Below are positions 27,754-36,880 of a stretch of 64,000 bases of DNA, in pieces; position 1 is the stretch's first letter; each line of letters begins with the position of its first letter. A program made the translations under genes and the position numbers. Source of the DNA: JAUWGC01 sp963753055 (GTDB lineage Bacteria; Bacteroidota; Bacteroidia; Bacteroidales; B18-G4); assembly GCA_963753055.1 (NCBI GenBank), contig CAVWAP010000001.1, positions 992,001 through 1,056,000 of the forward strand, written 5' to 3'. The notes under the pieces were generated by a model. It had not been told where the DNA came from. It ran no database searches and saw nothing but the letters and a program-made list of their open reading frames with translations.

Positions 27754-29659
27754 AAATATTGATTGGTTTTTCCCGGCCTTTGAGCTGAACTTCTCCCAGA
27801 GATTCGATTTCAATATTTTTTGAATCTATTTTTTGTAATACTTCACCGGACACCAATAGCTGTGATCCATATTCCTTATTCAATTGTTCGATCCTGGCAG
27901 CTATAATAACCGCATTCCCGGTAATCGAATATTGTTTTCGCAGGCTGGTCCCAACATTGCCTGCAACCACCTTACCTGTATGCAATCCTATTCCCACTTT
28001 TGTCTTTGGAATTTCACCTGCCTTACTCTTCGTATTCACATTATGAATAATTTCCATTGCAGCTTTGCAAGCATTCTCACTATCATTACCAGATGATACC
28101 GGAGCACCGAAAGTTGCCATAAAACCATCACCTAAAAACTGATTGATTATCCCATGATGCTTGTAGACCGAATCAATCATGAAGCCAAATACATCATTCT
28201 GATACCTGATGATGTCCTCTGGTTTTCTGCTCTCAGCAAATGTTGTGAACCCACGAATATCAAGAAACATGACACACACCAGTTTTCTCTGGATGCTCTC
28301 ATCTGCACTTTCGGATAATAATTCCCTTGCCACCTCGGTAGAGACTTGTTGATCAAGCAAGGTCTTGATCTTTTTTTCGGCATTAATAAGTTGCTCCTGC
28401 GTAGTTTTTAAATCCGTATGGGCTAGATTTAATCGTTTGTGATCTCGACGTTTATTGAAATATAATAAATAGAGCGTTGTTGCTAATGCCAGCAACATAA
28501 TAACACCGACTATAAGGTTGTTCCGGAATTTATTTTGTTGCTTTATTTCACTTTCTTTATTTTGGAGTTCAAGGTCCTGGATCTCTTTATCCTGTGTCAA
28601 AAGTTGTATTTCCTGTAAATTCCTTTCAATTTGATGAGATTTTTCCAGTAAGGCGAGTTCCTGCCTTTTTTCATCTTCAATAATTTGATCATTCAGCTCA
28701 TTATATAATTTGTAATACTCCAGAGATCTTTCATAATCTTCATTTGCCTCAGACTCCAGGGCCAGTTGCTTATATTCTTCCCTGGATTGAAGTTTTGCTT
28801 TATTTTCAGCAGAATCTGTTACTACTCCATTAGTTTCAATAAGTTCATTGATTTGCTTGTGCAGATCACTTAGGCTCTCTTTTGATGATTGCAGATTTGT
28901 TGTATCTCCAATTTTTTCTTTTTCACCGATAGCCAGGTTATAGTATTCCAGGGATTTGGTAATATTTCCGGCATTTTTGTAATTATCTGCGATCTTTAAA
29001 TACAGGTCGGTGATCAATTCCTCTTCACCTCTGTCCTTTAGTATGTTAATGGCTTTTTCATAGTTGTTGATGGCTTTCAAATAACTTCCATTTTTTTCAT
29101 ATGATTCAGCAGCCTTAATGGTAGAATTAAGTATTATTTCTTCAGATCCGGATTTTATAGTTCTCCCTATTTTTAGATCCCCGAAAGTTTCTTTTATAAT
29201 ATTTGATCTCACACCAATAGAATCAAGTCCTGATAAATATAACTCAGCCTTATCGATCCCCTTCATGTAGTAGATTCTCTTAGCATATAGTAAAGCTGAC
29301 CTGAAGCTTACCTGTGCATCATAATAATTTGATTTGATGTATTGAGATTCTCCCAGAAGATTATATGCATCAACTTTGAGATAATAATTTTCATCTGTAG
29401 TAATTGTATCTTCTTCGGGAAAAAGGATATCAGACAATTCTGTTGCTTGCTTACCATACTTGATCGATCTGCGAATATTAAAATCCCGGTAAGCATATGT
29501 TAGCTTGTTAAGTGTAATTAACTTATTAGTGCCGTGAGCAGTATCTAATTGTGATTCAAGGTTCTCTATTTGATTTTGTGCACTACCGTGGAAAGCTGTA
29601 AATAGCAATACAGTAATAAGTATGATTTGAAAATATATGTTGCAGTGAATGCCTTTCAA
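27740..29659 (-). CDS. TPR-coiled-coil class III adenylate/guanylate cyclase
   Basis: 639 residues: signal peptide ending near AFHGSAQ, a periplasmic part with TPR-like helical repeats (residues 25-280), a coiled coil, one membrane helix around residues 380-400 (LIVGVIMLLALATTLYLLYF), another short coiled coil and a C-terminal cyclase domain. The metal-binding Asp residues lie in FLDIRGFT and FLGDGFMATFG. The following motif is KQYSITGNAVIIAARIE; Ile replaces the transition-state Asn in this branch, and Ser is at the base-selecting position. This is a common Bacteroidetes layout, sensing through the TPR part and signalling in the cytoplasm. It is convergent with one cyclase and divergent from another. 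Confidence 0.9.
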   Translation of the reverse strand: MKGIHCNIYFQIILITVLLFTAFHGSAQNQIENLESQLDTAHGTNKLITLNKLTYAYRDFNIRRSIKYGKQATELSDILFPEEDTITTDENYYLKVDAYNLLGESQYIKSNYYDAQVSFRSALLYAKRIYYMKGIDKAELYLSGLDSIGVRSNIIKETFGDLKIGRTIKSGSEEIILNSTIKAAESYEKNGSYLKAINNYEKAINILKDRGEEELITDLYLKIADNYKNAGNITKSLEYYNLAIGEKEKIGDTTNLQSSKESLSDLHKQINELIETNGVVTDSAENKAKLQSREEYKQLALESEANEDYERSLEYYKLYNELNDQIIEDEKRQELALLEKSHQIERNLQEIQLLTQDKEIQDLELQNKESEIKQQNKFRNNLIVGVIMLLALATTLYLLYFNKRRDHKRLNLAHTDLKTTQEQLINAEKKIKTLLDQQVSTEVARELLSESADESIQRKLVCVMFLDIRGFTTFAESRKPEDIIRYQNDVFGFMIDSVYKHHGIINQFLGDGFMATFGAPVSSGNDSENACKAAMEIIHNVNTKSKAGEIPKTKVGIGLHTGKVVAGNVGTSLRKQYSITGNAVIIAARIEQLNKEYGSQLLVSGEVLQKIDSKNIEIESLGEVQLKGREKPINIFKLL

Positions 29660-29678
29660 ATTTTACTACTTTTATATT

Positions 29679-30794
29679 ATGCCCTACAAATCTACAAGAT
29701 TAATTGCTGACATAAAATTAATCCTGACGATTACATTGGCCTGGATGGTGCTGGGCGTTTTTTTTACGCTTTTTGATTATGTAACAACCAATGATAACTT
29801 TTTCTATTGCAGGACTGAACATTATAATTTTATTGCACATCTCTCGGCGAACCTGGGAGGTTCATTCCTTGGTGGCATATTAGGGGGCTCATTCATTGTC
29901 TTTTACTCCAACAGGAAACTGCGTAACAGGTCATTTCTTTCTTATATTCTTTTGAATAGCTTCGCAGTAATAACAATTATTTTTCTTATCAATCTTCTCA
30001 TTACCCAGTCCGTAATGTTAGTCTATTTTGATTCTGCTGTGTTTGATGTTGCTGTGCTAGAATATATGAAGAGTGCCTGGCGAAGCCTTCAGATGTTGCG
30101 GGGAATGGTGACCTGGTTTATTATTTCATTGTTTACAACTTTCTTAATAAGGGTTAGTGAAAAGTATGGCCCGGGTGTGCTTGGTGATATCATCATGGGT
30201 AAATATCATAAACCCAAAGAAGAAGAACGGATCTTTATGTTCTTGGATATCAAGTCTTCCACAACATTGGCAGAAACTCTTGGACATAAAGAGTATTTTA
30301 AACTTCTGAAGGATTTTTATGCTGACATAACAGATGCCATTACTTATAATCAAGGATCAATATATCAGTATGTTGGAGATGAGGTTGTGGTATCATGGAA
30401 AATCAGGAAAGGGATAATAGAAAATAGGTGCCTGAAATGTTTTTTTGAAGCGAAAGAAGCGATCAAAGGAAAGGAATCCAGGTACATAAAAAAATATTCG
30501 ATAGTTCCAGTATTCAAAGCTGGCATGCATATTGGGAAAGCCACTGTTGGTGAAATTGGAGTCATGAAGAAGGAAATTGCGTTTTCAGGAGATGTACTGA
30601 ATACCACGGCAAGAATTCAGAACGAGTGCAACAAATATGGTGCAGAATTGTTGATTTCTCAAGATTTACTTGATATATTGCATGATGATAATTCCTTTTC
30701 TTTTAAAAATATAGGTGGAATCGATCTGAGAGGGAAAAAAGAAAAGACAATACTATATTCTGTTCAGAAGAATAAAAAAGAACAGCATGACTGA
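29679..30794 (+). CDS. Membrane-bound class III nucleotide cyclase
   Basis: About 371 residues from the ATG at 29679; the upstream ATG at 29649 overlaps the start of the divergent gene. Four membrane helices span residues 10-160, then a GKYHKPKEEERIFMF linker and the cyclase domain, the same layout as the gene at 26635. Metal Asp residues are in FLDIKSSTTL and YVGDEVVVSW; KKEIAFSGDVLNTTARI holds the transition-state Asn and Arg, so this copy should be catalytically competent, unlike its paralogue where Asn is His. The base-selecting residue appears to be Ala, which does not tell which nucleotide is made. It heads a plus-strand run that reaches the HD-PycTM gene. Confidence 0.88.
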   Translation: MPYKSTRLIADIKLILTITLAWMVLGVFFTLFDYVTTNDNFFYCRTEHYNFIAHLSANLGGSFLGGILGGSFIVFYSNRKLRNRSFLSYILLNSFAVITIIFLINLLITQSVMLVYFDSAVFDVAVLEYMKSAWRSLQMLRGMVTWFIISLFTTFLIRVSEKYGPGVLGDIIMGKYHKPKEEERIFMFLDIKSSTTLAETLGHKEYFKLLKDFYADITDAITYNQGSIYQYVGDEVVVSWKIRKGIIENRCLKCFFEAKEAIKGKESRYIKKYSIVPVFKAGMHIGKATVGEIGVMKKEIAFSGDVLNTTARIQNECNKYGAELLISQDLLDILHDDNSFSFKNIGGIDLRGKKEKTILYSVQKNKKEQHD

Positions 30795-30915
30795 TACTAA
30801 ATCAACATCATTGTTCGGAAATATGATGAAGCCATTCGTCAGGAAAATGCTTTTAAAACAAACAGAAGACGGTATAAAAAAATTAAAAATTGTAAGTGAG
30901 CAAGATGGTAGTTAA
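30787..30915 (+). CDS. Small 42-residue open frame, unknown
   Basis: A short frame beginning inside the last codons of the cyclase gene (8-bp overlap) and running into the next gene's start. Its product is Lys/Met-rich with FGNMMKPFVRKMLLKQ and an amphipathic tail. The overlap with both neighbours is typical of translational coupling in a compact operon. I do not recognise it; it may be a small protein or the relic of a longer gene. No RNA fold is obvious. Confidence 0.3.
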   Translation: MTDTKSTSLFGNMMKPFVRKMLLKQTEDGIKKLKIVSEQDGS

Positions 30916-31834
30916 ACATTTAGTATCTCTTCTGATATCGTGCTTGATATTTATCAGTTCTTTTTCGCAAGAAGATAATAAATACAAGCTTTTTGAACAA
31001 GTTAACTATGCCTTTCCTTATAAGTTGTCCCAACCTGACAAGACCTGGGAACTGCCAAAAAATCTTGAGGAAATTTCCGGATTGAGTTATATTGACAATC
31101 ACCGACTGGCCTGTGTGCAGGATGAAAAAGGGAATGTTTATGTTTTTAATCTAATTAGCGGAGAAATTGAATTAAAGGTGGATTTTGGTGAGGATGGTGA
31201 TTATGAAGGTGTTGAAATAGTTGGAGATGATGCCTGGGTGCTGAAAAGCAATGGTAATTTGTACCAGGTGGCAGATTATTTGGAGTCCATGGCTCCCTTT
31301 GCAAAAAAGCATTCCACAGTATTATCCGGGAAAAATGATGCCGAGGGCCTTGCCTTTGATCCACTGGATAGCAATCTGCTGATTGCGTGCAAGGGACACC
31401 CTTTTACAGACGATAAAAAGGGTAAAGAGTTTAAGGCAATTTATAGATTTGACCTTGAAACTGAAGAACTTGATTTAAGACCGTTTTTATTGATAGAAAT
31501 GGATACAATCAAATATTATAAAAACTACAATACTATGACCCAGATGGGGGTTGAGCTGCTTGCTTATATAGACCCTTCTGAAGGTGATGTATCCTTTCAA
31601 CCCTCTGGAATAGCAATTAATCCTGTAACTGGCAACATATATATAATAGGCTCAGTCGGTAACCTTTTAATGGTCTATTCCCGGAAGGGTAATATGCTGG
31701 CCATGATAAAACTCAGATCGAAAATTTTTCCGCAAGCGGAAGGTATTTGTTTTAGTCCTGATGGAACACTTTTCATAGCAAGTGAAGGAGATGGCGGCGA
31801 AGGCACAATATTAAGATTCTCAGTTAGTAAATAG
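30905..31834 (+). CDS. Secreted beta-propeller protein, SdiA-regulated family-like
   Basis: A 309-residue protein starting at ATG 30905 (a GTG at 30896 is also in frame) with a signal peptide ending around ISSFSQ. It has repeated beta-propeller-like blades: LEEISGLSYIDNHRLACVQDEKGNVYVFN, DYEGVEIVGDDAWVL, KNDAEGLAFDPLDSNLLIACK, FQPSGIAINPVTGNIYIIGS and PQAEGICFSPDGTLFIASEG. This matches the SdiA-regulated/YjiK-type family, a calcium-binding extracytoplasmic propeller of unclear role. It follows the cyclase and the short frame with overlaps, so is likely co-transcribed. It might be a ligand-binding partner or hydrolase. Confidence 0.72.
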   Translation: MVVKHLVSLLISCLIFISSFSQEDNKYKLFEQVNYAFPYKLSQPDKTWELPKNLEEISGLSYIDNHRLACVQDEKGNVYVFNLISGEIELKVDFGEDGDYEGVEIVGDDAWVLKSNGNLYQVADYLESMAPFAKKHSTVLSGKNDAEGLAFDPLDSNLLIACKGHPFTDDKKGKEFKAIYRFDLETEELDLRPFLLIEMDTIKYYKNYNTMTQMGVELLAYIDPSEGDVSFQPSGIAINPVTGNIYIIGSVGNLLMVYSRKGNMLAMIKLRSKIFPQAEGICFSPDGTLFIASEGDGGEGTILRFSVSK

Positions 31835-31852
31835 CACATAGTAATTAGTAAA

Positions 31853-31908
31853 AGTATTATGTATTAAGTATTATGTATTAAGTATTATGTATTAAGTATT
31901 ATGTATTA
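31853..31908. repeat. Four 14-bp tandem repeats
   Basis: The unit AGTATTATGTATTA occurs four times in a row, starting at 31853, 31867, 31881 and 31895, and ends one base before the GTG start codon of the next gene. It therefore covers the region where a ribosome binding site would lie. Copies are identical. Confidence 0.9.
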
Positions 31909-31909
31909 A

Positions 31910-34900
31910 GTGTATAGTTTAGTAAGAGATTTCATTAAACCCCAACTACATATTGTCCTTCTAATAAGCTTTCTAACGCTTATTAGAATCTTTGGATTTG
32001 CTCAGAAAATCTATTATGCGCCGGGGAATGAGAAATGGAAAATTGTTGTTCCTAAAGACTCTTCGGGACTCATTTATTCTGTCTACCTCCTTGGTGATAT
32101 TAAATATCCACTTCCTGACAGCAGAAATTTAAAGCTACTCAGGAGCCATATTTCAAAAGAAACAAAGAAGAGTGCTGTAGTGATTCTTGGAGATATCCTG
32201 TACCCATTGGGCTTGCGTGATTCAACGGATGAGAACTTTATTGATGATGAAAAAAACCTTGTTCATATCCTTGAGACATTTGATGGATTTGATGGTGAAA
32301 TTGTTTTTATTCCAGGAAATCATGATTGGTCGCGAAGCCGGCCTGAGGGATGGGAGTCAGTTAAGAATGAGGAACAATATATAGAGAAATACCTTAACCG
32401 AGGTAATGTTTATTTGCCGGATGGGGGTTGTCCGGGACCTGTTGAAATCTCCTTGTCTGATGATTTAACTTTAATAGTATTTGACTCTCAATGGTGGTTT
32501 CACAAGTATGTGAAACCGGGTTTGGATGGAGAATGTGATTTCGAAGATGCATCCGAACTTTTTATCCAGATAGAAGACGCATTAAGAAGGAACAAGGACA
32601 AGAAAGTCATTTTTGCTACGCATCATCCCCTATACAGTGTTGGTCGACATGGCGGTTTTTTCCCAGCCTCCTATCTGCTATTTCCGCTGCTTGAAGCAAA
32701 AAATTGGTTGTATCTGCCTTTACCGGGTTTTATGTATACCGGCTACCGGAAATACCTGGGCAGCATTCAGGACTTGGCACATCCGGAATACAAAATATTT
32801 AAAGAGACTTTACTTGAGATATTCAGGGATTATCCTGATGCGATTTATGCTGCAGGGCATGAACATAATCTGCAGTATTTTCAAAAGGATAGCCTACATC
32901 ATATCGTTAGCGGTGGAGGAGGGGAAGGATCATATATTGCACGGAAAAAGAATAAAACTGATTTTGCCTATCAGAGTGAAGGATTTAATAAATTATCCTT
33001 TTATGATAATGGAGATGTATGGATGGATTTCATCTGTCCTGATGGTAGATCAAAAGGGAAAATTGCCTACAGTCGCTTATTGTTCAACAAAGAGGTATTT
33101 GATCCTAAGGAGAGAGAGATGGCGTTGCAGCTTCTTGATTTTTCAGATAGCACAGTGCAGGTGAAGCTCAGTGATATCTATATGAAGGGTAAATTCCACC
33201 GCTTCTGGATGGGAAATAACTACAGGAATATTTGGAATGCAACGGTCGAATTGCCTGTGTTTGATATTGGTACTGCAAAAGGTGGTTTATCAATCATTAA
33301 GAGGGGAGGAGGGCAGCAAACCAGGTCAATCCGTATGGAAGATAAAAATGGAAAGCAATATGTGTTGCGCTCGGTAAACAAATTTGTCGAGAAGGCCCTT
33401 GCTGAAAACATGCGAAATACCATTGCTGCTGATGCTGTCCAGGATGGCATCTCGGCCTCACATCCATTCTCTGCCCTTACCGTTCCGATACTTGCTGATG
33501 CTGCCAGTGTTATGCATACCAATCCGGAAATAGTATGGGTCCCGGATGATCCGCGTCTGGGCATATACAGGGAAGAGATGGCCAATGGAGTTTTCTTGTT
33601 TGAAGAAAGGCCTGCCGGTAACAGGGATGATGTGGAGAGTTTTGAACGATCAGAAAATATCGTTAACACTGCCAAGGTTATTGACAAGATCCAGGATGAT
33701 CATGATTACCGGGTTGACCAGCAAGCAGTAGTCCGCGCTCGCTTATTTGACATGTTTATCAATGACTGGGACCGTCATGATGACCAATGGCGCTGGGCTG
33801 CCAATAAGAAAGGGAAGAAAACAACCTATCGTCCCATACCCCGTGATCGTGACCAGGTGTTTTTTCTGAACCAGGGTGTAATCATGTGGCTTGCCCGCCG
33901 CGACTGGGTAATGCCTAAGTTCCAGGGATTTGATCATACCATAAAAAATGTTGAAGGACTTGGTTTCAATGCGCGCTATTTCGACAGGTCTTTTATGACG
34001 GAGCCAGTGCTTGATGATTGGATTAATATAGCAGAGGACATCCAGAGGGATGTGACAGATCCTGTTATTCATGAAGCCATCCGTTCATTACCAGATAATA
34101 TCTATGATTCGACCGGCCTTGATATCGAAAGCAAATTAAGGTCACGCAGGGAGGACCTTCATACTTATGCTGAAGAGTATTACCTTTTCCTATCCAAGAA
34201 AGTAGATGTGGTAGGTACCAGGGAACGTGAACTTTTCGAAGTATTACGTCAGGAAAATGGCAATACCCAGGTTACCCTGTATGCCCTGAGTGATAAAAAA
34301 GGTAAAATCAAGGATGAGCTTTATTCCCGGGAATTTAAATATGACGAGACAAAGGAAATCAGGCTGTATGGATTAAAAGGAAAAGATTCATTTAAATTAA
34401 ACGGATGGGGTAAAAAAGGGATAAAAGTCAGGATTATTGGAGGAAAAGGTAATGATTCGATTATTGATCATTCAAAGGTAAGGGGAATGGGCAAGAAAAC
34501 CATCATATACGACAGGAAGGACAAGGACAATGTTATCATCAAGAGCGGAGAAACACGTCTTCAATTGTCAAAAAAGAAATCTGTGAATGTCTATGACCGG
34601 AAACAGTTTAAATACAATACGACCATGCCACTTTTTATGGCGGGTTACAATATTGATGACGGCATATTTATTGGAGGAGGTGTCATCAATAGCAGGTATA
34701 ATTTCAGAGACTCAACCATACAAAAGATACAAGGGAAAATTGCTTTTCAGACTGGTGCATTCAATATAAAGTATGATGGATTGTTTACTTCAATTTCAAG
34801 GACTTTCGACCTGGCCGTAGATGCCCAGCTCAGCCTTCCTCGCAATGTTGATAATTATTATGGCCTGGGCAATGAAACAAAAAAGTCGTCGCATAGCAAG

Positions 34901-35647
34901 AACTATTATCGCGTCAGGTATGAGTATGCTTATGCTAATCCCATGCTTAAGCATACTATAAGTAATGACTTTGATTACTCTTTTGGAGCATTTTACCAGT
35001 ATTTTATGGTAACCGACACTGCAAATCGGGTTGTTGCAGACCTTTATCCCCAGTATCTTGACTCATCTGCCTTCTTGCCTCATCACTATACCGGTATTAA
35101 CGCAAAGTACTTGCTGGATACCAGGAATGAAAAAGTATTACCGAAGAGAGGTGTATTATGGGAAACAGAGGCCCTGGGATTTTATAGCATCAGGGATGAA
35201 GGCAAAAACTTTATTAAGATCCGTTCAGATCTAAGATTGTATCTCAGTTTTAGAAAGGATCCACGGGTCGTATTTGCATTTCGTTTTGGAGGCGCAAGCA
35301 ATATTGGAGATTATGAATTCTATCATGCTAATTTTCTTGGAGGAAAGACCAATCTAAGAGGATTCAGAAGCAATCGCTTTGCCGGCGATTATTCATTCTA
35401 CCAGAATACTGAGATCAGGATTAAGCTGATGAATATCAAAAGTTATATTTTTAATGGACAAACAGGTTTCTTACTGTTTAATGATATTGGACGGGTATGG
35501 GTTGATGGAGAAAGTTCAAAAAGATGGCATGATGGTTATGGCATTGGAGTATGGCTTACTCCTTTTGATTTTACAGCATTGACACTGACCTATAGCAGAT
35601 CCTATGAAGATAGTTTGATTACTTTTTCATTTAGGTTTTTGTTTTAG
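31910..35647 (+). CDS. Metallophosphoesterase / kinase-like / BamA-barrel fusion protein
   Basis: A 1245-residue exported protein, probably in the outer membrane. Part 1 (residues 40-350) is a calcineurin-type phosphoesterase: GDILYPLG near 94, PGNHDWSR at 135, ATHHPLYSVG and AGHEHN. Part 2 (about 455-750) has a Gly-rich loop (RGGGQQTRSIRM), a VLRSVNK strand, and INDWDRHDDQWRW plus PIPRDRDQ, resembling the catalytic core of secreted Fam20/HipA/CotH-type kinases. Part 3 (about 900-1245) is an outer-membrane barrel of the BamA/TamA type with FLGGKTNLRGFRSNRFAG, the conserved strand segment. The start is a GTG directly after the 14-bp repeats. Fusions of phosphoesterase and barrel are known in Bacteroidetes; the kinase-like reading is my inference. 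Confidence 0.8.
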   Translation: MYSLVRDFIKPQLHIVLLISFLTLIRIFGFAQKIYYAPGNEKWKIVVPKDSSGLIYSVYLLGDIKYPLPDSRNLKLLRSHISKETKKSAVVILGDILYPLGLRDSTDENFIDDEKNLVHILETFDGFDGEIVFIPGNHDWSRSRPEGWESVKNEEQYIEKYLNRGNVYLPDGGCPGPVEISLSDDLTLIVFDSQWWFHKYVKPGLDGECDFEDASELFIQIEDALRRNKDKKVIFATHHPLYSVGRHGGFFPASYLLFPLLEAKNWLYLPLPGFMYTGYRKYLGSIQDLAHPEYKIFKETLLEIFRDYPDAIYAAGHEHNLQYFQKDSLHHIVSGGGGEGSYIARKKNKTDFAYQSEGFNKLSFYDNGDVWMDFICPDGRSKGKIAYSRLLFNKEVFDPKEREMALQLLDFSDSTVQVKLSDIYMKGKFHRFWMGNNYRNIWNATVELPVFDIGTAKGGLSIIKRGGGQQTRSIRMEDKNGKQYVLRSVNKFVEKALAENMRNTIAADAVQDGISASHPFSALTVPILADAASVMHTNPEIVWVPDDPRLGIYREEMANGVFLFEERPAGNRDDVESFERSENIVNTAKVIDKIQDDHDYRVDQQAVVRARLFDMFINDWDRHDDQWRWAANKKGKKTTYRPIPRDRDQVFFLNQGVIMWLARRDWVMPKFQGFDHTIKNVEGLGFNARYFDRSFMTEPVLDDWINIAEDIQRDVTDPVIHEAIRSLPDNIYDSTGLDIESKLRSRREDLHTYAEEYYLFLSKKVDVVGTRERELFEVLRQENGNTQVTLYALSDKKGKIKDELYSREFKYDETKEIRLYGLKGKDSFKLNGWGKKGIKVRIIGGKGNDSIIDHSKVRGMGKKTIIYDRKDKDNVIIKSGETRLQLSKKKSVNVYDRKQFKYNTTMPLFMAGYNIDDGIFIGGGVINSRYNFRDSTIQKIQGKIAFQTGAFNIKYDGLFTSISRTFDLAVDAQLSLPRNVDNYYGLGNETKKSSHSKNYYRVRYEYAYANPMLKHTISNDFDYSFGAFYQYFMVTDTANRVVADLYPQYLDSSAFLPHHYTGINAKYLLDTRNEKVLPKRGVLWETEALGFYSIRDEGKNFIKIRSDLRLYLSFRKDPRVVFAFRFGGASNIGDYEFYHANFLGGKTNLRGFRSNRFAGDYSFYQNTEIRIKLMNIKSYIFNGQTGFLLFNDIGRVWVDGESSKRWHDGYGIGVWLTPFDFTALTLTYSRSYEDSLITFSFRFLF

Positions 35648-35682
35648 CTATTTTTATATGATAATCGATCAATCATATTGGA

Positions 35683-36867
35683 GTGAATAAAGTTGATAAA
35701 GATCTTGTAATTGAAGCTGGAAACTATGTCTCCAGGCTATTTTCAGAAAAAATGTCTGAAGATATAACCTACCACACTATCGATCACACGGAATATGTAG
35801 TTCATTGTGCAGAGTTAATTGGCAAGAAAAGCGGGTTCACCCAGGATGAACTTAACCAGGTGAAATTATGTGCTTGGTTTCATGATGTAGGATTTGTTAT
35901 CGATCCTGAGAACCACGAGGAAGAAGGGGCAATAATAGCAGCAGAATTTCTGAAATCTAAAGGCTTTGATGATGAAATAATTGCTATGGTTAAAAAATGT
36001 CTTCTCGCGACTCGAATTCCACAACAACCCCATAATAATTATGCCCAGGTCCTCTGTGATGCCGACCTCATGCACCTGGCAGAAGAAGACTATTTCAATA
36101 GAATTGATAGTATGCGCAAGGAATGGCAGAACCTCTCAGGGAAAAAGATCAGCAAACGCAAGTTTCATAAGATATCTGTAAAGTTTTTTCAAAAGCATGA
36201 GTACCATACTGACTATGCGAAGAAGGAGCTTCAGCCAAAAAAGGAAAAGATTTTCGAACTATTACAAAAAGAAGTATATATGTTAGAGCAAGAAAAAGAG
36301 AAAGAACTTCTCGAAAAGAAAGAGAAAAAGAAGAAATCAAAAGGGTACTCCCGTGGTGTGGAATCCATGTTCAGGCTTACAGCCCGTAACCAGATAAGTC
36401 TTAGCTCAATTGCAGATAATAAATCAAATATATTGATCTCGGTCAATGCGATCATCATGTCAATCACAATGACGGTTCTTGTTACACGGTTTGAAGAGGC
36501 ACCCAACATTATCCTTCCCACCCTGATCTTCCTGGTGTTTTGCCTGGTGACCATCGTATTTGCCATTTTATCTACAAGGCCCAATATTTCCTCAGGAACC
36601 TTTAGTAAAGAGGATATTGAGCAGAATAAGGTAAACCTGTTGTTCTTCGGGAATTTTTATAACATGAAACTGGATGACTATGAATGGGCAATAGGTGAAC
36701 TAATGAGAAATGACGAGAACCTGTATTCTACGATGATAAAGGACCAACATGCCCTGGGGAAGGTTCTGGCAAAAAAGTATAAACTTCTTCGCATCGCATA
36801 TAATGTGTTTATGTTCGGTATTGTCATTTCTGTCCTTGCCTTTGTTTTTGCCTTCATTAACATTTAG
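35683..36867 (+). CDS. HD-domain phosphohydrolase fused to PycTM membrane effector domain
   Basis: 394 residues from a GTG start. The N-terminal half is an HD hydrolase: HTIDHTEYV, LCAWFHDVGF with the HD pair at residues 67-68, NHEEEGAIIA and LCDADLMHL, the metal ligands. A charged Lys/Glu coiled coil (residues 200-225) follows, then FRLTARNQISLSSIADNKSNILISVNAI and three hydrophobic segments (about 249-269, 275-297 and 370-394), the pattern of the Pycsar-TM effector family (DUF5706). In Pycsar defence the TM effector is gated by cCMP or cUMP. Here it is fused to a putative phosphodiesterase. It sits 35 bp after the phosphoesterase-barrel gene and 13 bp before the pyruvate kinase gene; class III cyclases lie 5 kb upstream. 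Confidence 0.82.
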   Translation: MNKVDKDLVIEAGNYVSRLFSEKMSEDITYHTIDHTEYVVHCAELIGKKSGFTQDELNQVKLCAWFHDVGFVIDPENHEEEGAIIAAEFLKSKGFDDEIIAMVKKCLLATRIPQQPHNNYAQVLCDADLMHLAEEDYFNRIDSMRKEWQNLSGKKISKRKFHKISVKFFQKHEYHTDYAKKELQPKKEKIFELLQKEVYMLEQEKEKELLEKKEKKKKSKGYSRGVESMFRLTARNQISLSSIADNKSNILISVNAIIMSITMTVLVTRFEEAPNIILPTLIFLVFCLVTIVFAILSTRPNISSGTFSKEDIEQNKVNLLFFGNFYNMKLDDYEWAIGELMRNDENLYSTMIKDQHALGKVLAKKYKLLRIAYNVFMFGIVISVLAFVFAFINI

Positions 36868-36880
36868 CCTTTAGCCAAGC

